From Scytonema sp045865695 (lineage in GTDB: Bacteria; Cyanobacteriota; Cyanobacteriia; Cyanobacteriales; Nostocaceae): 64,000 bases of DNA. Below, one piece after another: positions 6,823 through 16,332 of the stretch. The number at the start of each line of letters is the position of its first letter. The first letter of the stretch is position 1. The translations under genes were made by a program, and so were the position numbers. The notes under the pieces are model-generated. The model was not told where the DNA came from. It saw only the letters and a list, made by a program, of their open reading frames with translations, and searched no databases. The DNA lies in contig NZ_BAACAP010000239.1 of NCBI RefSeq assembly GCF_045865695.1, positions 62,001 to 126,000 on the forward strand, given 5' to 3'.

Positions 6823-8651
6823 AAATCAGATCGCTTCTGTGGTTCGAGGTAATGCTGCCAAAATTGCATACTGGTGAAATCGTTGAAGGCTTTTTTCCAC
6901 TCTGCATTGACGCTTGACCATTTAAAAGAATGTTTAACAACCAAGCTAAGCCATGTTAATAAAATATTAATACCTGCTTTTTGGTCTAATTCGTACTGAT
7001 AAGAATTAGGGCTTGTTTCTACAATATAAATAATTCTTTTTTTAGCAAATCCTTTACAAACAGATTCGCGTTCTTTCACTCCATCTCGAATAACAATACT
7101 TCTATCTGCAATGAGAAACAGTGGTAGTAAATGACCATTCAGTGTTAATAAACTGATTAATTTTTGTATTTTTCCAATTTTAGTTTTTGTATGCTCTTCA
7201 ATAATTGAACTAGAATCTAGTATGGTTTGATTTTTATAAATTTTACTAAATTCAAAAATTTTGGAGTGTAGTATCTCCGGGTCATTACTTCTAATGAAAT
7301 TCGGGCCTTGCATATAATCTTCAAAACCTTTGACTACCATTTGTGCAGTATTGTAATCAAAGATAAACAAGTAATAAAGCAGACAGCGCGTGTAATTTTT
7401 AACTGTCTTGAGATACTCTAATGAACTATGAACTGAATTTGCTATTAAGTGATTACGAATATAATAGTAAAGATCCCAAACAGGTCTTTTCGCATAAAAG
7501 GGTTCGTGCCAAACAGCTACAGAAGGAAAAGCAACTATTCCATTTTTAAAATATTCGTTAATTCTTAAACCAAATTCCATATCGTCTGTTTTGATAAATA
7601 ATGGTAAGGGCAATCCAATTTTTTCAATAATTTCTTTGGAAAAAGCAAAAAACCAAAACCCTCCATAATCTATGTTGTCTTCTAACAAAAGTGAATTAAG
7701 GGTAGTGTTACTACGTAAATCTAGGTTATGCTTTAGAGGATAACCAGTGTATTCAGCTTGTTCAATTTTTCCTTCGTTATTGATGGCTTTGTTATATATT
7801 GCACCAGCTTCGTACAAAATGTGTTTTCTGTTTAAATCCAACATACTACCAGCGATCGCAAAATCTTGCTTTGTATACTCATATAACGTACAAAGCCTAT
7901 AAATAGCTTCGCTATCTAACTCTATATCATCATCCATAAATAGGAAGTGAGTATATTTCTCTTCTTGTAAAGCCTCAATCAGCCCTTTGGTAAAACCCCC
8001 ACTTCCACCAACGTTACGATTAGAAATGAGTTTAACTCTAAAGTCTTCAAATTCACTCTTATCTAGAGTTTTTCCATTATCTACGACAAAAATTGTAAAC
8101 TTTTTATCTTGTAAAAAACTGTCTTGTAAAATAGTATTAACTGTCTTTTTTACATAAACTTCTTTTTTAAAAGTACAAGTGATAATTGCCAAGGACACGT
8201 CTCTAGACTTTTCTTGTTCGGTGACAACTAACCCTTCAGCAAATAAACCTCGATCGCTAAGGCAAGTGATTTCTAAATAAATTCGACCCGCTTCTCTATC
8301 GCTTTTAAGTTCAGGCAGTAATATGTTTACCTGTTTTGATAATTGACATGGCTCGAACTTCTCATTTAATATCAGATGTTGGGTATTGGCATCTGTTTCT
8401 CTATAAACAAAAATCTCAAAATCACCTTCAAGTTTTAGCGAGTAATAGAGTAAACTAAGATTTGTGTATTTTGTATAGAATTTTTCGTAGATTGAGTTAA
8501 AGTAAGTGTTGAAAGATAAAGTACTACCTTTATGCAAGGAAATGCCATTTTCCTCAAATAAATAATTTAGAGGCGTACTTTTATCGAGCTTGAAGTATAA
8601 ATCGGATGTTTCATCTGTTTGAGGAAATTGAACTCGACTAATAACCTGCAT
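6801..8651 (-). CDS. GlfT2-like galactofuranosyltransferase (GT2)
   Basis: This gene encodes 616 residues. An N-terminal beta-rich domain (about 1-148) precedes a GT-A core that starts DVSLAIITCTFKKE (about 151). The metal-binding motif is FLFMDDDIELD with three aspartates at 240-242. A second acidic motif, KTDDMEFGLR (about 354-363), and WHEPFY with His382 match the arrangement known for mycobacterial GlfT2. The C-terminal helical region extends to about 605. The likely role is adding galactofuranose residues from UDP-Galf to a growing glycan at the cytoplasmic face. Adjacency to glf supports this strongly. Linkage and polymer length cannot be inferred. The final residues (DFGLGIRD) come from a GATTGGGG repeat, so the original stop was probably replaced. 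Confidence 0.88.
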   Translation of the reverse strand: MQVISRVQFPQTDETSDLYFKLDKSTPLNYLFEENGISLHKGSTLSFNTYFNSIYEKFYTKYTNLSLLYYSLKLEGDFEIFVYRETDANTQHLILNEKFEPCQLSKQVNILLPELKSDREAGRIYLEITCLSDRGLFAEGLVVTEQEKSRDVSLAIITCTFKKEVYVKKTVNTILQDSFLQDKKFTIFVVDNGKTLDKSEFEDFRVKLISNRNVGGSGGFTKGLIEALQEEKYTHFLFMDDDIELDSEAIYRLCTLYEYTKQDFAIAGSMLDLNRKHILYEAGAIYNKAINNEGKIEQAEYTGYPLKHNLDLRSNTTLNSLLLEDNIDYGGFWFFAFSKEIIEKIGLPLPLFIKTDDMEFGLRINEYFKNGIVAFPSVAVWHEPFYAKRPVWDLYYYIRNHLIANSVHSSLEYLKTVKNYTRCLLYYLFIFDYNTAQMVVKGFEDYMQGPNFIRSNDPEILHSKIFEFSKIYKNQTILDSSSIIEEHTKTKIGKIQKLISLLTLNGHLLPLFLIADRSIVIRDGVKERESVCKGFAKKRIIYIVETSPNSYQYELDQKAGINILLTWLSLVVKHSFKWSSVNAEWKKAFNDFTSMQFWQHYLEPQKRSDFGLGIRD

Positions 8652-8725
8652 GGGCTTTCTTCCTTTTACATAATATGGAGAATTCGGGACGGGATTAAGG
8701 GTATAGAGATTTCGTACTCCTTAAA

Positions 8726-9667
8726 TCAATTAGTATTCAGGCGATGTAAAAAGTAGTATCTGAAAATTCCTGGTAACTTTTCCCATAGAACAGGTAAAAA
8801 ATTGGGGTTGAGTATAACCTCGGTCAATCCAGTAAAAAATCCTCCTTCTTTAAATGCCTGTCTAACTCGATAAAAAGCTCTGGTTTGCTTCATAAAGTTC
8901 AAACGTTTCAATAAAGCCCGCTTTAGTTGGGGATTTTTTTTGGTACACTCTTGCTGTAAAAGAGACAAATTTGTTTGACAGGCTTGCTCGTAGAATTCAA
9001 CGTACTCCTTCATTAAAGAACCAGCACGTATTTGATAGAAATAATAGGGTTCTGGCAAGATAATAAAACGAGAGCCTTTTAATAGACAAAAGAAAAAGAG
9101 AACGAAGTCTTCTTCATATTTCAAAGATTCATTAAATTTGAGATTGTGCTTAACCAGAAAGCTAAGCTTGATCAGGGGTTTTGTAACACTAAGATGTCGC
9201 TCTATAAAGTAAATCAGATCGATTTGCTTGGGCTGGTCTAATTTTATTCTATTTTTTTTAAAAATTGTTATACTCCAAGGAGTATTTTCTCCTTCTGTAA
9301 TTACATATAAATCGTCAGCAACGAGGTCAGCATTTTCTTTTTCAGCCACCTGCAAAAGCTTTTCTAATCTTTTTGGTGCATACCAATCATCGGAATCTAG
9401 TAAGGCAATCCATTCACCTTTTGCCTCTTTTAATGCACGATTCCTTGAATAACTCGGTCCCTGATGCGATTCATTTACTAAAAGTTTAATGCGAGGGTCG
9501 CAAAAGCTATTCACAACTTCTACTGTATTGTCTGTAGAAGCATCGTCTACAACAATGACTTCAATGTTCTGCTCGACTTGAGCTAAAGCTGATTCTAGTG
9601 CTTTTTCAACATACCGACTTGTATTGTATGTAGGAGTAATAATAGATACTTTCGGTTTAGCAAACAT
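8726..9667 (-). CDS. Glycosyltransferase family 2
   Basis: This gene encodes 313 residues. The GT-A nucleotide-sugar fold is at the N-terminus: KVSIITPTYNTSRYVEKAL (5-23), EVIVVDDASTDNT (35-47) and GEWIALLDSDDWYAP with the DxD-type motif (about 86-100). The C-terminal part (about 220-313) is basic and helical, without clear membrane helices. It probably adds one sugar to the repeat unit of the polysaccharide made by this locus; the sugar and linkage are unknown. It is co-directional with the GlfT2-like gene, with about 74 bp between, and belongs to the same long transcription unit. Confidence 0.9.
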   Translation of the reverse strand: MFAKPKVSIITPTYNTSRYVEKALESALAQVEQNIEVIVVDDASTDNTVEVVNSFCDPRIKLLVNESHQGPSYSRNRALKEAKGEWIALLDSDDWYAPKRLEKLLQVAEKENADLVADDLYVITEGENTPWSITIFKKNRIKLDQPKQIDLIYFIERHLSVTKPLIKLSFLVKHNLKFNESLKYEEDFVLFFFCLLKGSRFIILPEPYYFYQIRAGSLMKEYVEFYEQACQTNLSLLQQECTKKNPQLKRALLKRLNFMKQTRAFYRVRQAFKEGGFFTGLTEVILNPNFLPVLWEKLPGIFRYYFLHRLNTN

Positions 9668-9778
9668 ATTGAATAAAGCCCTATATTAAATATTTATATT
9701 GAATTCTGTTTTATAACTATTTTGCCTTATAGAGCAATCCTAAATCACTTGTAAACAATTTTAAGTACTGTAGTACTG

Positions 9779-9831
9779 TAGGGTGGGCATTGCCCACCAC
9801 TGAAGCTTTTGTAAGGCATAGCCCTACCTAC
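9779..9831. repeat. GTAGGGTGGGCATTGCCCACC palindromic element
   Basis: A short palindrome (GGTGGGC/GCCCACC) followed by GGCATAGCCCTACCTAC, which is the arm sequence of the MITEs at 4694 and 5507. It looks like a mosaic of two repeat types. A full symmetrical version lies at 18014-18065. It sits in the 209-bp gap between two glycosyltransferase genes and could form a hairpin in RNA. Confidence 0.7.
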
Positions 9832-9876
9832 TTGTATTTCACAAATTAAATAGGATTGCTATATTAAGTCCAATCA

Positions 9877-11196
9877 TTAATAATTGACAATTTGTTTGTA
9901 GACTGCTACTGTATCGGAAGCGCACTTCGACCAACTAAAATTTTGCGATCGCGCAAAACCTTTTTGACGTAATTCTCGAACTAGTTGACTGTCACTCAGT
10001 AAATCGAGCATCGCCTGACAAAGAGCATCTTCGTCTTTTGGATCGACTAGGATACCTGCATCGCCTACAACCTCTGGTAAAGATGTTGTATTAGAAGCGA
10101 TAACAGGAGTACCGCAACGCATAGCTTCTAGAGTCGGTAAGCCAAAGCCTTCGTAAAGAGAAGGGTAAATAAAAGCAGTAGCACCGCTATAGATAGCACT
10201 CAAATCTTCATCAGCAACGTAACCAGTAAACACCACTCTGGAAGTCAATTGAGGAAAAAGACGAGCGATGGTTTCATCAAATTGAAAGCGTTTTGAGCCA
10301 ACTAAAACCAGATGAATGTTAAGATTGGGTTGCTCGGATAACAACCGCAAGAAACAACGAATGAGATGAGTTAGATTTTTGCGCGGTTCGAGTTGAGTTC
10401 CAACACTTAAAAAGTAATCACCATCAGGAATACCATAGCGTTGACGAGTGGTGGCAATTTGAGTAGCGTCAGTCACGGGATGAAAATGATGAGCAGCTGC
10501 AAGAGGAGTCACAAATGTACGTTCGAGTGGCATTCCTGTATATTCGCAAAACTCTTGCTTGGTGTATTCAGAGTTACAGACAACCCAATCGCGCTCGTGG
10601 TTTATACTACTCAGTATTTCTTTAAAATAAGAAATGAGTACAGGAGCTACCATTTCAGGTATGACAACAGGAATAATGTCATGTACAGTTATGAGCCTGG
10701 GTATACCTTGAGTAAATTCTTCAGAAGGTAATTTATGGTAAGGAGAATGAATAATATCAAAGTTATTCTTATCAAAATCAATGTAAGCATCAAACATTCT
10801 TAAAAATTTAAAAATTCCTCTAATTGCGAGAAGCCGGGTACGGCTTGCGCCAAGGGCGAACGCTTTTGGTAAAAACTTAGGTAATTCCTGAAATTCTTTA
10901 GACAAAAATATAGGATATATCTCGTCATACAGACTTCGTAAATTCAATCGACTCTTTAAAATTTCAACAGTTTTGTAGTTAGTTAAATAAGGTTCATTTT
11001 TTAAATAACAAGAAAACTCAAGAGCATTAAATAAAGGATGTCCAGCACACAATTTGATTAATGATAGTTCAATATCATCTCTTTTATTCAGTTCATTCAT
11101 GACCTCTTCAGTCACTCTGTAAATACCACTTTTCCGATCCGAATTTTTTGCTTCAGCCAATAAGCAAGTTACGTCATAAGCTACTCTAATTGTCAT
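9877..11196 (-). CDS. Glycosyltransferase family 4
   Basis: This gene encodes 439 residues from the chosen start (MTIRVAYDV). The frame opens 24 bases earlier, but a perfect AGGAGG at 11201-11206 places initiation at 11196. The GT-B fold shows an N-terminal acceptor domain with GIYRVTEEV and FDIIHSPYHKLP followed by TVHDIIPVV. The C-terminal donor domain has YFLSVGTQLEPRKN, VVFTGYVADEDLSAIYSGA and the EGFGLPTLEAM motif carrying the two conserved glutamates. It is a retaining transferase adding a sugar to the glycan. It is clearly related to the genes at 11230, 12555 and 18065. Confidence 0.93.
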   Translation of the reverse strand: MTIRVAYDVTCLLAEAKNSDRKSGIYRVTEEVMNELNKRDDIELSLIKLCAGHPLFNALEFSCYLKNEPYLTNYKTVEILKSRLNLRSLYDEIYPIFLSKEFQELPKFLPKAFALGASRTRLLAIRGIFKFLRMFDAYIDFDKNNFDIIHSPYHKLPSEEFTQGIPRLITVHDIIPVVIPEMVAPVLISYFKEILSSINHERDWVVCNSEYTKQEFCEYTGMPLERTFVTPLAAAHHFHPVTDATQIATTRQRYGIPDGDYFLSVGTQLEPRKNLTHLIRCFLRLLSEQPNLNIHLVLVGSKRFQFDETIARLFPQLTSRVVFTGYVADEDLSAIYSGATAFIYPSLYEGFGLPTLEAMRCGTPVIASNTTSLPEVVGDAGILVDPKDEDALCQAMLDLLSDSQLVRELRQKGFARSQNFSWSKCASDTVAVYKQIVNY

Positions 11197-11200
11197 CTTG

Positions 11201-11206
11201 CCTCCT
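11201..11206 (-). promoter_or_regulatory. Perfect Shine-Dalgarno deciding the start at 11196
   Basis: AGGAGG on the minus strand, four bases upstream of the ATG at 11194-11196. The alternative upstream ATG at 11220 would place this motif inside the coding sequence and has no such site, so the shorter protein is preferred. Confidence 0.75.
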
Positions 11207-11229
11207 GAAAGTGAAATCAACTAACATAC

Positions 11230-12507
11230 TTAACCAGCCACAGCTATTTCATAAGCTTTCACAGTTTCTCTAGCACATCTCTCCCAACTAAAACGTTTTG
11301 CTTGCTCGATTGATTTCAAAGACATTCTTTCTCTTAAAGATGAATTGTTGTAGAGTTCTAATATGCTCTGACAAAGCATATCTGTATCCAAAGGGTCAAG
11401 CATAATGGCAGCATCCCCCACAACTTCGGGTAAGGAAGAGGTATTTGAACTAATAACTGGAACCCCACATTGCATAGCCTCTAGTGGTGGTAGTCCAAAT
11501 CCTTCATAAAAAGAAAGATAGGTGAACGCCAGTGCGCCACTATACAATGCAGCTAAGTCTTCATCCGCTACATATCCAGTTAGAATAATACGCTCTTTTG
11601 CCAAAGGAAAGTTAGTCACTTCTTCAAAAATCTTGTTATAACTCCAACCTTTAGTCCCTACTAAAACAAGATATAAGTCCTTAATATTTTGTTCTTGAAT
11701 CAATTTGGCAAAACAACGAATAACATGGTCAATATTTTTGCGAGGTTCTAAAGTACAAAGACTGAGAATATAATTGGCATTAGGAATACGATACTTATTA
11801 CGGACGCGGACAATTTGTTCTGAATTAGAACAAGGATAGAAAACATCAGGTGCAGCAGCCAAATGAGTAACAAATACTTGTTCGGGATTTATATCTTTTA
11901 AATAGCTACATAAATCATTTTTAGTTGAGTTAGATACACAGGTAACATAATCTTCAGGGCTGATACTATTTAATATCTTTTTTAAATTTTCGTCATTATT
12001 ATCTTCAAACAAATTTGGGTATAAAATTGGAATCAAATCGTGAACAGTCAAAAACTTTTTAACCTTCTTGGCTGCTTGTACTAGAGGAGTCAAGGCAAAG
12101 CAAGGAGAATGAAAGACATCTATATTTTGTAAGATATTATCATTTAAAGGAGGTAAATATTTTTCAGCCAGTCTATTAGCTACTCTATAGAATTTTTTAA
12201 CGACCTTAAGCGGTAGTGTATTTTGCGATTGATTCAACCCAATATTATAGTTATAAAGTTTTCTAGCAATATATTCTTGTTGCTTTGAGTAAGCAAGAGA
12301 TTTTTTTTCTAGGTTTTTATTAGATATCAAATAATCTAAACATTGAACCAATACTGGCAAATTTTGACTGACACAAAAGTTTAAATCAATATCTTTTAAA
12401 CTTGCCAATCCATATGCCATATTTTCAACAACTCTAAAAGTTCCCGTCCGATTAACAGGATCGTAGTAACCTATTCCAAGCAATGATATATCGTAAAGAA
12501 CCCTCAT
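11230..12507 (-). CDS. Glycosyltransferase family 4
   Basis: This gene encodes 425 residues starting MRVLYDISLLGIGYYDP. The GT-B architecture shows GTFRVVENMA near the N-terminus, DVFHSPCFALTP and LTVHDLIPILYP in the acceptor domain, then ILSLCTLEPRKNIDHVIRCF and EGFGLPPLEAMQCGVPVIS in the donor domain. It is a paralogue of the genes at 12555 and 18065: the same N-terminal VLYD/N pattern, the same TVHDLIPI and the same GYVADEDLAALYSGA stretch. Presumably it adds one residue of the repeat unit; donor and acceptor are unknown. It lies 33 bp upstream of the next gene's start and so is tightly packed in the operon. Confidence 0.93.
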   Translation of the reverse strand: MRVLYDISLLGIGYYDPVNRTGTFRVVENMAYGLASLKDIDLNFCVSQNLPVLVQCLDYLISNKNLEKKSLAYSKQQEYIARKLYNYNIGLNQSQNTLPLKVVKKFYRVANRLAEKYLPPLNDNILQNIDVFHSPCFALTPLVQAAKKVKKFLTVHDLIPILYPNLFEDNNDENLKKILNSISPEDYVTCVSNSTKNDLCSYLKDINPEQVFVTHLAAAPDVFYPCSNSEQIVRVRNKYRIPNANYILSLCTLEPRKNIDHVIRCFAKLIQEQNIKDLYLVLVGTKGWSYNKIFEEVTNFPLAKERIILTGYVADEDLAALYSGALAFTYLSFYEGFGLPPLEAMQCGVPVISSNTSSLPEVVGDAAIMLDPLDTDMLCQSILELYNNSSLRERMSLKSIEQAKRFSWERCARETVKAYEIAVAG

Positions 12508-12554
12508 AATTCCATCTTTCCATCTTATCCGCGTCCGTCTGCTACAGGGTGCGG

Positions 12555-13892
12555 TTAATTCCTTTCTTTCCGTACCTCATAATTCCCATCTAGCGCTACT
12601 CTGTAAGCCGCAAGAGTTTGCTGAGTGCATTGTTCCCAACTAAACTTCTTCGCCTGTTCCAGAGATTTCTGTGACATAGACTGACGCAAATCGGGACAAT
12701 TATATAGCTCAAGCAAACTATGACAAAGCATATCGGAATCTTTAGGGTCAACCATAATTCCCGCATCACCAACCACTTCCGGTAAAGAAGAAGTATTAGA
12801 AGTAATAACAGGAACGCCACACTGCATAGCTTCTAATGGAGGTAGACCAAAACCTTCATAAAATGATGGATAAACAAATGCGATCGCACCACTGTATAAT
12901 GCAGCTAAATCTTCATCAGCAACATAACCCGTAGCAATAATACGGTCTTTTAAAATAGGATTTCTAGAGATTTCAGCAAAAATTCTGTCATACTTCCAAC
13001 CCTTTGCACCCACTAAAACGAGATTTAAATCTTGAATCTTTTCTTGCTGAATAACTTGGAGAAAACATCGAATTGTTAAATCAATATTTTTTCTTGGTTC
13101 TAAGGTACTTAAACTGAGAATATATGGTGCATTTGGTATGTTATATTTACCGCGAGTCGCTGCAATTTGTTGAGAATCTAAGCAAGGATAGAAAAGTTTT
13201 GATGCAGCTAGATGCGTAACAAAAACCCTAGCAGGATCGATAATACTTAAGTAATTGCATAAGTCATTTTTAGTCGATTGAGACACGCATAATACCCAAG
13301 ACTCCGGATCTATACTCGATATGGCTCTTTGAACTGTATCGTTATCTTTTAAGTCAAAAAATTCCGGATGTATAATCGGAATCAGATCGTGTACCGTGAG
13401 AAACTTTTGTATGGGAGTTGCTGCTTTTCTTATTTCATCAGGAATTGGCTCGTAAGGTGAATGATATATGTCGGAACGAGCAAGATTATGCGATGAAATT
13501 GGTTTATATAAGGAGCGGGTATATTGCGTTACATACGTCAAAACTTTTCTAATCGCCCTACGTACTAATATTTCAGGCGCTAATTTTTGTGATTTTGGAA
13601 GGTTGTCAAGCTCTTGATTAAGGTTATGATAAACGTTGTGCAACCATCTCCTAAATTTCACGTCTTTGCTTTGGTAACCTAGCGGTACTTCCGCTAGATC
13701 TGAATTAAATTGTAAGTAGTCGAGAACATCGAATAATATGTACTGGTAACCTTGCGTGCAGAAAATTAAATCGCACTCATTTGAATTTTTCAGACCATAA
13801 GCTAAATTCTCAATAACTCTAAAAATCCCCGTGCGAGAGAGATGATGGCGATGCGCTGCTCCAAGTAGCGTAATGTTGTATAAAACTTTCAT
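12555..13892 (-). CDS. Glycosyltransferase family 4 (paralogue of the 18065 gene)
   Basis: This gene encodes 445 residues beginning MKVLYNITLLGAAHRHHLSR. The motifs are GIFRVIENLAYGLKN, DIYHSPYEPIPDEI, TVHDLIPIIHPEFF, SLSTLEPRKNIDLTIRCF, GYVADEDLAALYSGA and EGFGLPPLEAM. By eye it is almost the same protein as that encoded at 18065-19369, especially over the last 250 residues, so the two are recent duplicates. It is a retaining GT-B enzyme acting on the lipid-linked or growing glycan at the inner membrane. The C-terminal tail (NYEVRKERN) is longer than in its sister. The specific sugar is unknown. Confidence 0.93.
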   Translation of the reverse strand: MKVLYNITLLGAAHRHHLSRTGIFRVIENLAYGLKNSNECDLIFCTQGYQYILFDVLDYLQFNSDLAEVPLGYQSKDVKFRRWLHNVYHNLNQELDNLPKSQKLAPEILVRRAIRKVLTYVTQYTRSLYKPISSHNLARSDIYHSPYEPIPDEIRKAATPIQKFLTVHDLIPIIHPEFFDLKDNDTVQRAISSIDPESWVLCVSQSTKNDLCNYLSIIDPARVFVTHLAASKLFYPCLDSQQIAATRGKYNIPNAPYILSLSTLEPRKNIDLTIRCFLQVIQQEKIQDLNLVLVGAKGWKYDRIFAEISRNPILKDRIIATGYVADEDLAALYSGAIAFVYPSFYEGFGLPPLEAMQCGVPVITSNTSSLPEVVGDAGIMVDPKDSDMLCHSLLELYNCPDLRQSMSQKSLEQAKKFSWEQCTQQTLAAYRVALDGNYEVRKERN

Positions 13893-13911
13893 AGATGATA
13901 CAACTCAACTT

Positions 13912-14856
13912 TTATTCTTCAACATTAACTAATGGTAAATTTAAACTTTCTAGCAAAAGAACTTCATCTTTGGGTGATGTTTTTATCTGTACTCCACTTT
14001 GATTCCGCGTCTCGCAAAACTGTCCTGACTTGTATCCTTCTTCAGGAGTCATCTCTCTGATACTAGAAGGCTTTTTATCTGCACGGATGAAAAAAGCGTT
14101 GACACCATTGCTACAACATCCAACGAACACATAACCTTTACGTTTTGCTAGTAAGCAAAGAGCTTTTAATGAAGCTCCAAAATATATCATTGAATGATGA
14201 GTTTTGGCTCGTTCAAAATCTTCACTGTATGGTATTGTTACAGCGCGATCGCTAAATCTGTAGTTATATTCAACAACGACAATAACTGGATTAATGACAT
14301 TAATAGCTTCCCAAACCCAATAATCGTTTCCATCAATGTCTATGGAAAGTAGACCAATTTCTCCTGCTAAACCTTGCTCTAAAAGCAAATTGTTAATGTT
14401 ATCTTTCGTTACAAAAGCTTCGATCGCTTTTAAATTATAATTCCAATAAAAATGAGATCTCTTAATTCGAGAAATATTAGCATCGCTACCATCAATAACT
14501 AAACCAGACCAGTTATTGTTAACTAGAAGAAATCTTGTATTTGCTTGCTGGTAATCTTCTACACCAAATTCAACAAATATCTTGTTCTCAATTTCAACAT
14601 TATTAATGAAAAACTGAATTATACCATCTTCTCCCCACTGAGAAAAGACTTGATATTCGTAATCGAGTAAATTATCGCTGGTATTCTGTCTCAATTGTCT
14701 AAATTCAATTCTTCCTAAAGCTCTTTGTATCAACTCGATACGGTCTTCTATCTCAACTTGATGTTTTTCTAGAGCAACTTGACGGTTTTCTATAGAACCA
14801 AGTATACGAGTAATAGGATATAAAAATCTATCCCTAATTGACCCAAGTAATGACAT
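13912..14856 (-). CDS. FkbM-like methyltransferase-fold protein
   Basis: This gene encodes 314 residues. The first 60 residues form a heptad-like helical segment (VALEKHQVEIEDRIELIQRA). The conserved part starts with VFSQWGEDGIIQFF, then KIFVEFGVEDYQQANTRFL, which occupies the place of SAM motif I, and GLLSIDIDGNDYWVWEAI, a hallmark of a group of proteins in polysaccharide clusters related to the FkbM/Methyltransf_21 superfamily. The acidic DIDGND may bind a ligand, but true methyltransferase activity is not certain because the glycine-rich loop is atypical. Position between glycosyltransferases and the Wzt-like ATPase suggests glycan modification or capping, which is inference. Confidence 0.72.
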   Translation of the reverse strand: MSLLGSIRDRFLYPITRILGSIENRQVALEKHQVEIEDRIELIQRALGRIEFRQLRQNTSDNLLDYEYQVFSQWGEDGIIQFFINNVEIENKIFVEFGVEDYQQANTRFLLVNNNWSGLVIDGSDANISRIKRSHFYWNYNLKAIEAFVTKDNINNLLLEQGLAGEIGLLSIDIDGNDYWVWEAINVINPVIVVVEYNYRFSDRAVTIPYSEDFERAKTHHSMIYFGASLKALCLLAKRKGYVFVGCCSNGVNAFFIRADKKPSSIREMTPEEGYKSGQFCETRNQSGVQIKTSPKDEVLLLESLNLPLVNVEE

Positions 14857-14895
14857 CTTTAAAATGACCTCCTATTTCTACTGCTCAAATCAATT

Positions 14896-16176
14896 TTATC
14901 TATAGGCAAGTTGCTTGATATTCCACTCTAATTTTGGTCTAACAATTCCTGGAAGTCTCTCACTCATTGAACCATGCCCTTCAACGTCCTCAATAGTTAA
15001 ACCCAAACAGTATGGAGTTGTAACAAGAGAGCGATCGTATGGTGGCATATCCGAACCAAAACAGATTAAATATTTACCTGCATTTAATACATATCCAGGG
15101 AAAAAACATTGACTTGTGTACTCGCCGGGGCTTCTTTCTAACTTTTGCCAAGCCATTGGATCGTTAGAACCGCAAATAGCAACTCCTTCTGAATTTTGCA
15201 TAAAGAAGCCAATTCTTAAACCATTTATAGGCTTTAAAACTTCATATTTTACCACAATTGAAAATCCTTTACGACAATCAATTGTCGATGCATAATCACC
15301 TTGGTCATTTAAAATATAAGCTTCAAGAAAACGAAGTTCTGGAGATTGAGGAGCGTCTTTTTTATTCCAAACTATACGGGCATCTGAAGTATCATCTGCT
15401 GCTAAATATTGACTAACAGCAGTTTCAATGTCTGAATCTAACAGTAGTTGACCTTTTCGTAGGAGTAGCGCCCGACTGCAAAGCGTTCTAATAGCTGCCA
15501 TATTATGGCTTACAAATAAAACTGTTCTTCCCTCTCTACCAACATCCTCCATTTTGCCCAAACACTTTTTCTGAAATTGAGCATCTCCTACTGCTAACAC
15601 TTCGTCCACAATCAAAATTTCTGGTTCTAAATGAGCGGCTACTGCAAATGCTAATCGTACATACATACCAGAAGAGTAACGTTTCACAGGTGTATCTAAA
15701 AACTTTTCTATTTCTGCAAACGCCACAATTTCATCAAACTTGCGTTGAATTTCTACTTTGCTCATTCCCAGCACAGCACCATTTAAAAAAATATTTTCCC
15801 TTCCCGTTAATTCTGGGTGAAATCCCGTTCCGACTTCTAATAAACTAGCGACCCGTCCCTTAATCCGAATCGAACCTCTCGTCGGTTCTGTGATTCTGCT
15901 GAGAATTTTGAGGAGGGTTGACTTTCCGGCTCCATTTCCACCTATAATGCCAATGCGATCGCCTTGTTCAATTTTGAATGAGACATCCTTCAGCGCCCAG
16001 AACTCTTCTCTACGTGAAGTCGATTCCTTTTTCCGATTAGGCATGAGCGAATTAGCCATGAATTTTGCCGCATTGGTCATTGCCTCGCGAAACGTTTTGT
16101 AATTCCCACTTTGTTCTTGATGGGTAATAACGTACTTCTTTGCTAAATTTTCAACTTGAATGACAGTTTTTGACAT
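14896..16176 (-). CDS. Polysaccharide export ABC ATPase, Wzt-like
   Basis: This gene encodes 426 residues. The ATPase domain carries Walker A GGNGAGKS (79-86), signature SSGM (about 168-171), Walker B ILIVDE (187-192) and the H-loop SHN (about 223-225). GTGFHPELTGRENI is typical of the TagH/RfbE/Wzt export ATPases. Residues from about 265 to 425 form an extra beta-rich domain like the carbohydrate-binding C-terminal domain of O-antigen Wzt, which recognises the finished chain end. It should pair with the permease encoded at 19388-20254, separated here by two glycosyltransferase genes. It drives export of a lipid-linked glycan across the inner membrane. Confidence 0.93.
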   Translation of the reverse strand: MSKTVIQVENLAKKYVITHQEQSGNYKTFREAMTNAAKFMANSLMPNRKKESTSRREEFWALKDVSFKIEQGDRIGIIGGNGAGKSTLLKILSRITEPTRGSIRIKGRVASLLEVGTGFHPELTGRENIFLNGAVLGMSKVEIQRKFDEIVAFAEIEKFLDTPVKRYSSGMYVRLAFAVAAHLEPEILIVDEVLAVGDAQFQKKCLGKMEDVGREGRTVLFVSHNMAAIRTLCSRALLLRKGQLLLDSDIETAVSQYLAADDTSDARIVWNKKDAPQSPELRFLEAYILNDQGDYASTIDCRKGFSIVVKYEVLKPINGLRIGFFMQNSEGVAICGSNDPMAWQKLERSPGEYTSQCFFPGYVLNAGKYLICFGSDMPPYDRSLVTTPYCLGLTIEDVEGHGSMSERLPGIVRPKLEWNIKQLAYR

Positions 16177-16293
16177 TGACTAAACTCCTCACTAATTAGC
16201 TAGGCGGAAATGAACTAAGATGTATTATGGTTGATGGTTAAGGAACCGCAGCCTGTAGCAGACGAACGCAGATGAAAGAGGCTCTAGAGGTCT

Positions 16294-16320
16294 AATGACA
16301 AATGACAAATGACTAATAAC
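16294..16320. repeat. Heptanucleotide repeat (AATGACA type)
   Basis: Several tandem heptamers of the AATGACA/AATGACT type in the 156-bp gap between the Wzt-like gene and the upstream glycosyltransferase. Longer arrays of the same unit lie at 20219-20335 and near 28340. This fits the short tandemly repeated repetitive sequences known from heterocystous cyanobacteria. Confidence 0.7.
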
Positions 16321-16332
16321 GATCTTTATGAG

